Assembly: GCA_019510185.1 (NCBI GenBank)
Contig: JAEKKV010000013.1
Span: 124,001 to 188,000, forward strand
Direction of reading: 5' to 3'
Source: Verrucomicrobiota bacterium
GTDB taxonomy: Bacteria; Verrucomicrobiota; Verrucomicrobiia; Opitutales; Opitutaceae
DNA: 64,000 nt
The position numbers and the translations under genes were made by a program. The notes beneath the pieces were generated by a model that worked only from the letters and a program-made list of their open reading frames with translations, ran no database searches and was not told the origin of the DNA. Below, in pieces: positions 22,750-34,480 of the stretch. The stretch's first letter is position 1. Each line of letters starts with the position of its first letter.

Positions 22750-25701
22750 TTATTGCGGGGTGTTCACGATCGGCGCGGGAGCGACGACCGGATTGGCGAG
22801 GGTGCCGATATGGATGTTGCCGCCGTGCGCATCGAAGGCGGCGGTGCCGTCGATGGCGGTGCCGTTATAGTTCACGCCGCTGATGAAATTGACGCGGCCC
22901 GGGGTGGAAGATCCAAAATGCGGATAAATGCCGGTGCCCGTGAGGCCGTCGGCGGTGCCGCCGAGTTTGGAGTTGAGGTAAACGCCCGCGCCGCCGGGGA
23001 AATCGATGTTGGTGAGATTGATGGTGGAGGCCTCCATCGTGATCGTGCGCATGCCGGCCGAGAAGGTCGTGGCGGTGAGATCGATGAGGTCGCTGGCGCG
23101 CAGGACGAGGTCTTTGCCCGTGGCGGTGGTGAACGTCACGTTGCTGTCGGTGGTGTTGTCGATGACCAGATACTTGGTCGCGCCGACATAGAGATCTCCG
23201 GCCGCTTCGAAGGAGACATTGACCATCGTCGTTTGGACCTCGGAGTAGGGGAAGAAGTAACTGCGGGTCTTGATCTCTTCGGAGTTGCCGAAGTGGCTGC
23301 CGTTGGCGGAGGCTTCATCGAGACGTTCGGTGGAGGCGCGGACCGCGCCGGGAAGGGCGGCGTAGGCGCTGAGGAGGCGGCTGAGTCCGGTGGTGTCGGC
23401 GCCGAGGGCGGCGATGTTGTCGTCACCGACGATGCCCAGTTCCCTGAGGGTGGCTTTTTGCGAGGCGCTCAGTTGCGTGCGGTAGAAATCGAGCACATTT
23501 TTCAGGGTGGCGAGGGCGTCTTCGCCCAGATGGCCGGTTTCGATCACGGCCTTGGCGCCGTCGAGATCGAGCAGCGCGGCAAACTGGGCGTCGCTCAATC
23601 CGGCGAGAAGGGTGTCGATTTGGGTCAGCGTGCGGTAGCCGTTGATAAGGGCGATATCGGTCGAGATGAGGCTGGTGCGCGTGGTGGGGATGTTGGCGAG
23701 ATTGAAGATCGAATAGTTGCGGCCTTCGGACGAGAGGAAGTTGCGGGTGCGATCGGAGAGCGCGAGCCAAGCGGTGATCGTGTTTTGGATCTGCGTGGTG
23801 TCGAACGACCCCGTGCCGGAGATCATCTTGGATCCGTTCTCGCGGAACAGGCCGATGTCGCGCAGGGCCTGTTGCCGCGTGGTGTCGAGGCCGAGATAGA
23901 AGTTGGCCAAGATTGTGAGGCGGTCGCCGGCGGTGATGTTGCTTTGCGTGCCGGAGTCGTAGCCGATGACATCGGCGGGGTCGTGAAACAGGAGAAGTTC
24001 GCCCGCTCCGAGAGCGCGGATGGCGGCCTGCTGCTGGGCGGTCAGGCTGTGATAAAACGCAAGCGAGGTGGTGAGATGGGCGCCGAAGTCCGCCGCCGAG
24101 CTGTCGAAATCATAATAGGCCGAGAGCAGGGCGTCTCCGCCGAGCTGGCGGAGGGTGAGTTGGTCGGCGGAGCTGAAGCCGGCCAGTTCGGTGAGCAGCG
24201 CGTCGATGGAGAAAGTGCTTTCCGTGCCGAACGAGCCCTGCGCGATCATCTTGGGGGTGAACTCAAAAAGTTTCAGGGTGGCGCGCTGGGCGTCGGAGAG
24301 TGAGCCAACGTCGGCGAGCATGGTCACGAGACTCGGGTCGGTGGGAAGGTCGGCGAGGTAACGGCCCCAGCCGGTGGAGGCGAGGGCGGCTTGCTGGTCG
24401 CTGGTCAGGCTGTTGAATTGCTGGAGAAGCGCGGAGAGGTAGGTCGAGCTGCGGTCCATGGCCGTCTCGCTCGCGCCGAGGGTGATCAGCTGATGCTGCT
24501 CGGTGGTGGTGAGATTGTTCCAGTTGGCGAGACTGCGGGCAAAGGCGTCGGCACTCCAGTCGGCGGGATCGGGCGCCTCATTGAGGTAGGTCAGGGAGCC
24601 GTTGGAAACGGACGCGCCGGCGAGCGTCTTGAAGAAATCGAGGCTGCCGTTTTGCTTGAGGGTGATGAGGGCATCGCCGTGGCGGATGATGTCGTAGTTG
24701 GTGAGGATCAGTCCGGTGTCCGTCTCCGGGGCCAGAGCGACGGCGGTGATGGCGGTGTCGTTAAGCGTCCTTAGGACTTGCTGGGCTTCGGCCGAAAGGG
24801 TGTCGAACACCACCTGCTGGGTCGCCGTGAGGCTGTCGCGGAAGGTGTCCGTTTGGTTGAGAACCTCGGAGGGCGGCGTGGTCGAGGTGGTGGCGGTGGT
24901 GTCGCCGGTCGTGGTCAGCGCGGGCGGATTGGCGATCAGCGTTTCAACGCGGGTCTTGAGTTCGGCGGGGACGGGAATGCCGAGGCTTTCGGCGGAGGAG
25001 AGGGCGTTGGACAGGGCGTCGGGCTGCAGGTCGATGCCGGCCGCGACGGCGTTGGCGAGGGTTTCGAGGGTGGTCTGCGCCCAATTTTGAGCGAGAGCCT
25101 GATCCTGCGGCGAAAGGTCGCTGACTTTGGCGGCGTGCTGGGTTTCGCCGTTGGCCTGGGTGATGGAGACCTGGCCCATGGAGATCGAAACTTGGCGTCC
25201 GTCGGCGAGGCTCAAGGTAATGGTGCCGTGCGAGACGACAATGGTCTGGATGCCGGCGGCGTTGAGGCCGACGGTGAAAGTAGTGCCGCGCGCGCCGGCG
25301 AGGCCGCGGGGCGTGCGGATGCTGTAGTCGTAGGTGACGCCGTCCTGTTTTTGGAGATCGGAGACGACGGCGCCGACCTTGAGCTCGAGCACGGCCTGGT
25401 GTTTCACCTCGTTGGCCGACGGATGGGAATCGGACACACTCTCCAGCACCAGCACGGTGTTTGGAGCGATCATGGATCGCACGCCAGGCATGGGGGTGAG
25501 GACAACGCGCCCGTCGGCTCCGGTGGTGATGCGTGTGCCGATGGTGACGGCCTCGCCTTTGCTTGCGGGGTGAGGCGTGGTTTCACTCGGCGCCTGCAGG
25601 TCGGCGTGGCCGCTCACGAAAATCACACGGACAGTCTGGGCAGGAAGGCTTGGCAGAAAAAGCGCCAGACCGAGAATCAGGAAAAAAGAATGAGCCTTCA
25701 T
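22750..25701 (-). CDS. Large FecR-domain protein with tandem helical repeats
   Basis: 983-residue exported protein. Residues 1-22 are a signal peptide. Residues about 25-185 form a FecR-type domain (GTRITTGADGRVVLTP, LELKVGAVVSDLQ, YSIRTPRGLAGARGTTFTV). Residues about 290-795 hold some ten copies of a helical repeat with core L(T/S)xxQQxxLxxLG, for example LTSDQQAALASTG at 432, FSSADQLTLRQLG at 509, LTAQQQAAIRALG at 553, LDTTRQQALRDIG at 605 and LSASQKATLRELG at 744. Residues about 820-975 are beta-strand rich (AAGDLYVGATKYLVIDN, TITMEASTINLTNIDFPG), like filamentous-haemagglutinin beta-helices. The start is 62 bases from the divergent CHASE2-cyclase gene; a beta-barrel gene follows. I do not know a described family with this repeat. 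Confidence 0.88.
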   Translation of the reverse strand: MKAHSFFLILGLALFLPSLPAQTVRVIFVSGHADLQAPSETTPHPASKGEAVTIGTRITTGADGRVVLTPMPGVRSMIAPNTVLVLESVSDSHPSANEVKHQAVLELKVGAVVSDLQKQDGVTYDYSIRTPRGLAGARGTTFTVGLNAAGIQTIVVSHGTITLSLADGRQVSISMGQVSITQANGETQHAAKVSDLSPQDQALAQNWAQTTLETLANAVAAGIDLQPDALSNALSSAESLGIPVPAELKTRVETLIANPPALTTTGDTTATTSTTPPSEVLNQTDTFRDSLTATQQVVFDTLSAEAQQVLRTLNDTAITAVALAPETDTGLILTNYDIIRHGDALITLKQNGSLDFFKTLAGASVSNGSLTYLNEAPDPADWSADAFARSLANWNNLTTTEQHQLITLGASETAMDRSSTYLSALLQQFNSLTSDQQAALASTGWGRYLADLPTDPSLVTMLADVGSLSDAQRATLKLFEFTPKMIAQGSFGTESTFSIDALLTELAGFSSADQLTLRQLGGDALLSAYYDFDSSAADFGAHLTTSLAFYHSLTAQQQAAIRALGAGELLLFHDPADVIGYDSGTQSNITAGDRLTILANFYLGLDTTRQQALRDIGLFRENGSKMISGTGSFDTTQIQNTITAWLALSDRTRNFLSSEGRNYSIFNLANIPTTRTSLISTDIALINGYRTLTQIDTLLAGLSDAQFAALLDLDGAKAVIETGHLGEDALATLKNVLDFYRTQLSASQKATLRELGIVGDDNIAALGADTTGLSRLLSAYAALPGAVRASTERLDEASANGSHFGNSEEIKTRSYFFPYSEVQTTMVNVSFEAAGDLYVGATKYLVIDNTTDSNVTFTTATGKDLVLRASDLIDLTATTFSAGMRTITMEASTINLTNIDFPGGAGVYLNSKLGGTADGLTGTGIYPHFGSSTPGRVNFISGVNYNGTAIDGTAAFDAHGGNIHIGTLANPVVAPAPIVNTPQ

Positions 25702-25763
25702 AAATCCGCATTGTTAAATCCTTCATTCTAAGACGTCCTACAAGTGATTTCCCCCATTCTTCC
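25702..25763. promoter_or_regulatory. Compact divergent promoter region
   Basis: Only 62 AT-rich bases separate the starts of the FecR/repeat gene (minus) and the CHASE2-cyclase gene (plus), so promoters for both must overlap or lie partly in coding sequence. No clear -35/-10 hexamers were picked out. Confidence 0.5.
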
Positions 25764-28022
25764 ATGGTGAAAATTACTTCTACCCGAATGATCCCGTTTG
25801 CCTGGCGTTGGCGTCTGGCGGCAACGGTGGTGGCGGGCGTGCTGCTGGGGGGGCTGGCGGACACGTTGCCCTTGCGTCGTTTGGAATGGCTGACGGAGGA
25901 TCTGCGGTTGGAACTGCGAGCATGGCAGGGCGTCCGGCCGCCGACGGGCGAAGTCCTCCTGCTGGCAATCGATGAGCAATCGCTCAATGACTTGGGGCAG
26001 TGGCCCTTTGCGCGTTCGGTGCACGGGCAATTGATGGACTGGCTTGGACGGGCGCCCGAGATGAAACCAGCGGTGCTCGCGTGGGATTTTCTGTTTGCGG
26101 AGGAGAGTTTCGATCCCGAGGTCGACCGGTTGTTCGCCGCGCCTTTGGCCGGCGGGGCATACCCGGTGGTGATGGGCGCGTTTTCCAATCCAGCCGCCAC
26201 GGGAGTCTGGTCGCAAGGCAAGCCGGCCACCCGGCTGGGGTTGACCCTCCCGCTGCCGTGTCCGCCGGCCGTGCGCAACGCGTTGCCGGATTACCGCAGC
26301 CTGCAACTGCCCATCACCTCCCTGCTGGATGTTTCGCGCTTCGCATTGCTGGACGCCGAGGCTGATGCGGACGGCGTGGTGCGCAGGATTCCCTTGGTTG
26401 TGCGGGTGGGCGACCGGGTTTTTCCAGGGCTGGCCTTGGGGACGTTGCTGGCCTATTGGAAAGTGGAGCCGGCGCAGGTGGAGATCCGGCCGGGCGAGGC
26501 CGTCATCGTGCACGTGCCTGGCGGGGGCGAGCACCGGATTCCGATCGATGCCCGGGGTGACTATTCGCTCAATTATCGCTACGAGTTGCGTGAGAAAACT
26601 TTTCCGGCCGGCATCGAGCCGCTGTCTTATTCCAAGGTTCACGAAGCGTTGCTGCCCTGGGCGCTTTATGGCGACAAAATGCCGGTGCTAACCACGGCGG
26701 GTAAAATTCTCATTGTGGGCGAGGTGGCATCGGGCTTGACGGATATCGGGCCCAGTCCGCTGCGAGGACAGAGCGCCAAGGTCCTCGTGCATATCAATGC
26801 GATGGAAAACATGCTGCGCGCCGACTACCTGCGGCGCACGCCGCTTTGGCCGGGACTGGCCTTGTTGCTGGTGGCGGGGCTGGCGACGGCGTGGGTGTTG
26901 GACCGGCTCAAATTCCGCGTCTATCTCGCGATCGTGCCGCTGCTGGTGTTGCTGGTCGCGGCGGGAACCTGGGGTGCGTTGGTCGCGGGCAGTTTCATGA
27001 TCCCCCTGGCGGCGCCGCTGCTGGCCTTCGGCTTGCAGCAGTCGTTTGTGGTGGCGCAAAAAATCCGCGAAGAACAGGTGCAGCGGGAGCGGATCCGGCG
27101 CATGTTCGGCTCCTATGTTTCCCCGGAGCTGGTGCGTCGCATGGTCGAGGCGCGGGCGGAACCGCAGCTCGGCGGACACGAGGACGAGATCACGGCGTTT
27201 TTCAGCGACATCCAGGGCTTCTCGTCGTTTTCGGAGGTGCTTTCGGCCGGCGATCTAGTCGAGCTGCTCAACGAATACCTCGGTGCGATGACGGATATTT
27301 TGCAGGAGGAGGGCGGCGCGCTTGACAAGTACATCGGTGACGCGGTGGTGGCGATGTTCGGCGGGCTGGTGCCGCTGGCCGACCATGCGCGCCGGGCCTG
27401 CGAGGCGGCCGCGCGCATGCAGCTGCGGCAGGCTGAGCTGCGCCTTTACTGGCGGGCGCAGGGCGACCGCTGGCCGCCGCTCGTGCACGCGATGCGCACC
27501 CGCATCGGGCTCAACTCCGGCCGGGTCGTCGTGGGCAACATGGGCTCCCGCCACCGTTTCAACTACACCATGATGGGCGATGTGGTGAACCTCGCCGCGC
27601 GCTGCGAAAGCGGGGCGAAGTCCTTTGGCGTGTACACGCTCGTGACCGAGGAAACGGCCAAGGCGGCGCAGGCGGCGGGTTGCGCCTGCGTGTTTCGCGC
27701 GCTCGATCGCATCGTGGTCAAGGGCCGCACCCTGCCGGTGGAGGTTTTCGAAATCACCGCGCTGTCGTCCGCGCATCTCCCCGAGGGCGGCGCGCGTTGC
27801 CTGGAGCTTTTCGCGGCGGGCCGTGCCCATTATCTCGCGCAAGAGTGGAGCGAGGCCTCGCGGTGCTTCGACGAGGCCTCGGCCTTGGAGCCGCTTCAGC
27901 CGGGACGCGATGAGGGCGTGGAGAGCAATCCGTCGCTCCTCATGCGCGACCGTTGCGAGAAACTCCGGGCGCAGCCGCCGGGACCGGATTGGGACGGCGT
28001 TTACCGGATGACGTCAAAATGA
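25764..28022 (+). CDS. Adenylate cyclase with CHASE2 sensor domain
   Basis: 752-residue membrane receptor cyclase. An N-terminal membrane segment (about 13-32) leads into an extracytoplasmic CHASE2 domain to about 355 (LLLAIDEQSLNDLGQWPFARSVH, PLVVRVGDRVFPGLAL, GKILIVGEVASGLTDI), then membrane helices between about 362 and 430 and a class III cyclase domain. FFSDIQGFSSFSE and YIGDAVVAMFGG carry the two metal-binding aspartates; LDKYIGD and MMGDVVNLAARCE carry the Lys and Asp expected for ATP rather than GTP. A TPR-like tail follows (LFAAGRAHYLAQEWSEASRCFDEA). The catalytic set looks complete. The stop overlaps the downstream FecR-like gene (ATGA). Confidence 0.93.
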   Translation: MVKITSTRMIPFAWRWRLAATVVAGVLLGGLADTLPLRRLEWLTEDLRLELRAWQGVRPPTGEVLLLAIDEQSLNDLGQWPFARSVHGQLMDWLGRAPEMKPAVLAWDFLFAEESFDPEVDRLFAAPLAGGAYPVVMGAFSNPAATGVWSQGKPATRLGLTLPLPCPPAVRNALPDYRSLQLPITSLLDVSRFALLDAEADADGVVRRIPLVVRVGDRVFPGLALGTLLAYWKVEPAQVEIRPGEAVIVHVPGGGEHRIPIDARGDYSLNYRYELREKTFPAGIEPLSYSKVHEALLPWALYGDKMPVLTTAGKILIVGEVASGLTDIGPSPLRGQSAKVLVHINAMENMLRADYLRRTPLWPGLALLLVAGLATAWVLDRLKFRVYLAIVPLLVLLVAAGTWGALVAGSFMIPLAAPLLAFGLQQSFVVAQKIREEQVQRERIRRMFGSYVSPELVRRMVEARAEPQLGGHEDEITAFFSDIQGFSSFSEVLSAGDLVELLNEYLGAMTDILQEEGGALDKYIGDAVVAMFGGLVPLADHARRACEAAARMQLRQAELRLYWRAQGDRWPPLVHAMRTRIGLNSGRVVVGNMGSRHRFNYTMMGDVVNLAARCESGAKSFGVYTLVTEETAKAAQAAGCACVFRALDRIVVKGRTLPVEVFEITALSSAHLPEGGARCLELFAAGRAHYLAQEWSEASRCFDEASALEPLQPGRDEGVESNPSLLMRDRCEKLRAQPPGPDWDGVYRMTSK

Positions 28023-28789
28023 AGCTGGTGCTCCAACGCTGGCAGGCGGCGGTCTGCGCGCTCCTTTTCAGCACGGCGATCGTTTGTGCCGAAACTCCGG
28101 ATACGCCGGGCCCGACGACGCTGTCGTTTGTGCGGGGACAGGTGCTGTTGCGGGCACCGCAAGGAAAAATCGAATTTGCCAAGGCGGGGCGGGTGGTGGC
28201 GGAGGGAGCGACGGTGGTGACCGGCGAAAACGCGCATGCCGAGGTGAAACCGCCGGCGGGCCTGTGGCGGCTGGGCAGGCGGGCGGTGTTCACTCCGCGC
28301 GCCGACGGAGCCCGGCTGCTTGCGGGCACCGTGCTGGCGGTGATTCCCGCCGGCCGGACGTGGTCGGTGGAAAGCGCCCGCGGTTTGGTGGCGTTGGGCG
28401 AAGGTACCTGGATTTTGCAGGCGGTGGACAACGAGGGGCTGAAGCTCATCTGTCTCGATGGACCGGCGGAAGCGGTTGCGCTGGGCGAGGTCACGGCGCC
28501 TGCACCCGAACCGACGCGACACGTGCGGCTCAGGCCGGGGGAGCTGGCGTTCCTTCTGCCGGGCGGCCGGGCCTTCGGGCCGGTGGTGACGATTTTTCTT
28601 CAGGAGCTGCTCGCGACCAGCCGGCTGGTGCAGGATTTTCCGGATGACCTGCCCGACGCGCGCCGGTTAAAAAATTTGGCGACCGCGCAGGGCGAGCAAC
28701 TCAAGGCCGTGAGCAACGCGCTGGTGGCCGGCGCGCAGGACGAGAAGGGGTTTCAGCTCGTCGTGCCGAAGCCCGCGGCGAAAAAATGA
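28019..28789 (+). CDS. Exported FecR-like protein coupled to the cyclase
   Basis: 256-residue protein with a signal peptide (MKLVLQRWQAAVCALLFSTAIVCA). The next ~140 residues have FecR-like strand organisation (LSFVRGQVLLRAPQGKIEFAKAG, GATVVTGENAHAEVKPPAGLWRLG, WSVESARGLVALGEGTWILQA), followed by VRLRPGELAFLLPGGRAFGPVV and a helical tail with Lys-rich end. It starts at ATG 28019 inside the cyclase stop (ATGA), so translation is likely coupled. The periplasmic FecR-like domain and the cyclase's CHASE2 domain would face the same compartment. Assignment to FecR is by pattern and is moderately sure. Confidence 0.78.
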   Translation: MKLVLQRWQAAVCALLFSTAIVCAETPDTPGPTTLSFVRGQVLLRAPQGKIEFAKAGRVVAEGATVVTGENAHAEVKPPAGLWRLGRRAVFTPRADGARLLAGTVLAVIPAGRTWSVESARGLVALGEGTWILQAVDNEGLKLICLDGPAEAVALGEVTAPAPEPTRHVRLRPGELAFLLPGGRAFGPVVTIFLQELLATSRLVQDFPDDLPDARRLKNLATAQGEQLKAVSNALVAGAQDEKGFQLVVPKPAAKK

Positions 28790-28831
28790 AAATGAACCGT
28801 CGGGCGGGATAATTTTCCCGCCCGCGCCCGG

Positions 28832-30187
28832 TTACTTCGCGGCGGTTGGCACGGTGCCGGCCTTGATGAGGACCATGTTGTCCGGATTGAGGTGTTTTTT
28901 GATGGCGGCGTTGACCTGGTCGAGAGTGACGGCGTCGAGCTTCTGTGGATACTCGTCGAGCCAGGAGAGGTCGTAGCCGCGATGCACGGTAGCGAGGATC
29001 GCATTGGCGAGACCGTCGGTGGTGGCGAGGCTTACCTTGAAGCTGCCGCTGAGATTCGTCTTGGTGCGGGCCAGTTCGGCGGGGGTGACTCCCTGCTCGT
29101 ACCAAGCTTTCAGTTCGCGGCGGGTGGAGGCGAGGCCCTGTTCCAAGAGCGAGGGGGCGAAGTTGGCGACGATGCGCCAGTCGCCGTCGGCGAAGGTGTC
29201 GTTGGTGAGTTTCGAGCCGATGCCGTAGGTGAGACCTTCCTTGTCGCGCACGGTGGCCATGAGACGGCCGGTGAAGCCGCTGCCAAGGATGGTGGTGGCG
29301 ATGCGGAGGGAGATGGCGTCGGGATCGGAATATTTAAGGCCGCTCGTCTGGCCGATGATCACGCTGACGTTGGGCTTGTCGGGCATGAACACGCTTTGGT
29401 CACGGTCGGCGTCGGTCGGGGTGGCCTTGGGGTAAACGGGTTTGGCGACGCCGCCGGTCCAGCCGGCGAAGGCTTTGGCGATCTCGGCTTTGAGGTCTTC
29501 GACATCAAGGTCGCCGACGGCGACGACAGTGAGGGCGGCGGGACCGTAGTATTTGGCGTGGAAAGCGCGCAGGTCGGCCACGGTTGCGGTGTCGAGGGCG
29601 GCGAGGAAAGCTTCGGTCGTGGGTATGTAATTGGGATGGCCGGGCGGATAGACGGCCTCGGCGAAGGCCTGGCCGGCGCGATAGCCGGTGTTTTCCAGCG
29701 CGCGCTGGAGCGAACCGGCCGTTTGTTTTTTCAACTTGGCAAACTCCTCCTCGGAAAACGCGGGCGAGCGCAGTTGCTCGGCGAGCAGGCCGATGACGAG
29801 CGGCATGTCCTTGCGCAGGCATTTGCCGCTGAAGGTGACGGTGGTGCTGTCCACGGCGAAGGAGAGCTCGGCGCCGACGGCGTCCAGTTTTTGGGCGATG
29901 GCGAACTTGTCCTCGGTGGTGGTGCCCTTGTCCAGCATGCCGCCGACCAAGGTGGGGATGGCGAGGTTGTTGGGCGGCGCGAGGCTGTCGCCGGCGGGAA
30001 GCGAGCCGCGGAAGGTGACGACGTCGCGCACGCCGGTCTGGTAGGCGATCACGTCGATGCCGGAGATGCGGGCGCGGACGATGTTGGCAGCGATCTGGGC
30101 GTGGGCAACGGCACCCAGCAGGCAGACGGCGGAAACCAGGCAGAGAGCGGAGAGCCGGGGGCGGAAGGCGGAAAGGGAGAGATTCAT
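28832..30187 (-). CDS. M16-family peptidase-like protein, non-catalytic subunit
   Basis: 451-residue exported protein with a signal peptide (hydrophobic residues about 12-30). It has the two-domain M16 layout (AVYPPGHPNY, LRAFHAKYYGPAALTVVAVGDLD, LRIATTILGSGFTGRLMATVRDKEGLTYGIGS), but the HxxEH zinc site is replaced by IPTLVGGMLDKGT, so it cannot bind the catalytic zinc. The Arg/Tyr substrate-clamping motif near the end of the listed block is kept. Such subunits pair with a catalytic partner, here encoded 19 bases upstream. The pair is predicted to degrade peptides in the periplasm. Confidence 0.9.
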   Translation of the reverse strand: MNLSLSAFRPRLSALCLVSAVCLLGAVAHAQIAANIVRARISGIDVIAYQTGVRDVVTFRGSLPAGDSLAPPNNLAIPTLVGGMLDKGTTTEDKFAIAQKLDAVGAELSFAVDSTTVTFSGKCLRKDMPLVIGLLAEQLRSPAFSEEEFAKLKKQTAGSLQRALENTGYRAGQAFAEAVYPPGHPNYIPTTEAFLAALDTATVADLRAFHAKYYGPAALTVVAVGDLDVEDLKAEIAKAFAGWTGGVAKPVYPKATPTDADRDQSVFMPDKPNVSVIIGQTSGLKYSDPDAISLRIATTILGSGFTGRLMATVRDKEGLTYGIGSKLTNDTFADGDWRIVANFAPSLLEQGLASTRRELKAWYEQGVTPAELARTKTNLSGSFKVSLATTDGLANAILATVHRGYDLSWLDEYPQKLDAVTLDQVNAAIKKHLNPDNMVLIKAGTVPTAAK

Positions 30188-30206
30188 GGCGAAGACGACA
30201 GGAGGC

Positions 30207-31607
30207 TTATTTCGCGGGCTGGACGGGAACGGGCGCGGGGGCTTCGGGCGGAAGGACGGGGATGAACCAGCCGGTGGTGCTTTGGTCCTCGAGGAGGTAG
30301 GTGTTGGCCACGCGTTTCACGTCTTCGGCCGTGACCTTTTTGATGGCGTCGTCGATCGTCACGTAGAGGGTCCAGTCGCCGACCGCGATGTATTCGTTGA
30401 GGTTGCTGGCGATGGCGAAGGCGCCGTCGCGAGCGTAGGCCGAGGAGGCGAGGAGCTGGTTGACGGCGGAGGATACCTCGGCGGCGGTCACGCCACCGGA
30501 CTTGAGGCGCTCGACTTCATCGATGGTGATTTTCTCGACGTCGGCGTGTTTCGCGCCGGGGGCGAGGCTCGCGTAGATGATGGCGAGCGACGGATCGTGA
30601 AAGAACCCGACGTCGGCGCTCACGCCGGTGGTGAGATTTTTGTCGGTGAGGGCTCGGTAGAGGCGGCTGTTTTTGCCGGAGGTGAGGATGGCACCGAGGA
30701 CGTTGAGGGCGGCGGTGTCGCTGTGGCGGCCGGAGGGAATTTTGTAGGCGATACCGACGACGCCGAGCTGGCCGGCGCGTTTGACGGTGACGCGGCGCGG
30801 ACCGCTCTGCGCGGGCTCCTCGGTGTAGATGGCCGGGATGGGCTTCGGGGCCTTGGGGATGGCGCCGTAGTATTTTTTGACAAGGCCGAGGGCGGCGGCG
30901 GGATCGACGTCACCGATGATGGTGACGGTGGCGTTGTCGGGCCAGTAGAAGACGTCGTAAAAGGCCCGCAGTTTTTCAATGGGCACGTTCTCGATGTCGC
31001 TGCGCCAGCCGATGGTGGAGTGATGGTAGGGCTGGGCGACGTAGGCGGAGGCGTAGATCTCTTTGTCGAGCGCCTGGATGGGGTTGTTTTCTCCGATCTC
31101 GAATTCGTTGCGCACGACGGTCATCTCGGGGCGTCGGTCGGATTCGCGCAGCCAGAGGTTGCGCATGCGGTCGGCCTCGATGGCGATGTAATCCTCGAGG
31201 TGCTCGCGCCCGAGGTTGGCGAAGTAGTTGGTGCGGTCGAGCCAGGTGGTGGCGTTGTAAACCGCGCCGACGCGCTCGAGGAGCTGGTCAACGCTGTTGC
31301 CTTTGGCGCGGTTGAAATTGGGCGTGCCCTTGAACATGAGATGTTCGAGGAGATGGGTGGCGCCGGTGGTGCCGGTGACTTCGTTGCGCGAGCCGACATG
31401 GTAGGTGACCATGAAGGTGACCACGGGTGCGGAGTGTTCCGGGAGGACGAGGACGTCGAGGCCGTTGGCCTCGAGCGTGTATTCGGAGATGCCGCCGACG
31501 GTTTTGACGTAATGGAAGCCGTCAACGGCGGCCGGGGCGGCGGTTTCGGCGGCAGAGAGCCCGAGGACGGGCAGCAGCGAGAAACTAAGAAAATGGCGGA
31601 GTTTCAT
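30207..31607 (-). CDS. M16-family zinc peptidase, catalytic subunit
   Basis: 466-residue exported metallopeptidase. After the signal peptide (MKLRHFLSFSLLPVLGLSAAE) the inverted zinc motif HLLEH is at residues 85-89 and the third ligand glutamate is expected in VVRNEFEIGEN (about 168). The C-terminal half has the usual inactive repeat domain. It forms an operon with the non-catalytic M16 gene downstream (stop to start 19 bases). ATG at 31607 is chosen because the signal peptide starts there; the open frame upstream overlaps the divergent glycosidase's leader. Peptide substrates are unknown. Confidence 0.93.
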   Translation of the reverse strand: MKLRHFLSFSLLPVLGLSAAETAAPAAVDGFHYVKTVGGISEYTLEANGLDVLVLPEHSAPVVTFMVTYHVGSRNEVTGTTGATHLLEHLMFKGTPNFNRAKGNSVDQLLERVGAVYNATTWLDRTNYFANLGREHLEDYIAIEADRMRNLWLRESDRRPEMTVVRNEFEIGENNPIQALDKEIYASAYVAQPYHHSTIGWRSDIENVPIEKLRAFYDVFYWPDNATVTIIGDVDPAAALGLVKKYYGAIPKAPKPIPAIYTEEPAQSGPRRVTVKRAGQLGVVGIAYKIPSGRHSDTAALNVLGAILTSGKNSRLYRALTDKNLTTGVSADVGFFHDPSLAIIYASLAPGAKHADVEKITIDEVERLKSGGVTAAEVSSAVNQLLASSAYARDGAFAIASNLNEYIAVGDWTLYVTIDDAIKKVTAEDVKRVANTYLLEDQSTTGWFIPVLPPEAPAPVPVQPAK

Positions 31608-31735
31608 GAGGAGGGAACGACGTGGGACCGCGAAATCTGGAAAAGTGTCCACGATGCCGGCGGGCGGCAAGTGTCGTGATTTGCATTCGCAGAGGGGCTG
31701 GTTTTTACTCCCGGGCGTGCGCTGGCGCACCTCCT

Positions 31736-34476
<2,741 letters not shown>

Positions 34477-34480
<4 letters not shown>

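Noticed and set aside
22636..24303. Long plus-strand open frame of 555 codons opposite the FecR/repeat gene
   Set aside because: Composition-driven antisense frame (Gly/Ala/Glu/Val-rich, no domain); the minus strand has signal peptide, FecR domain and repeats.
28892..31679. Two long plus-strand frames (457 and 540 codons) over the M16 genes
   Set aside because: Antisense shadows in GC-rich DNA; glycine/glutamate-rich with no recognisable domain.
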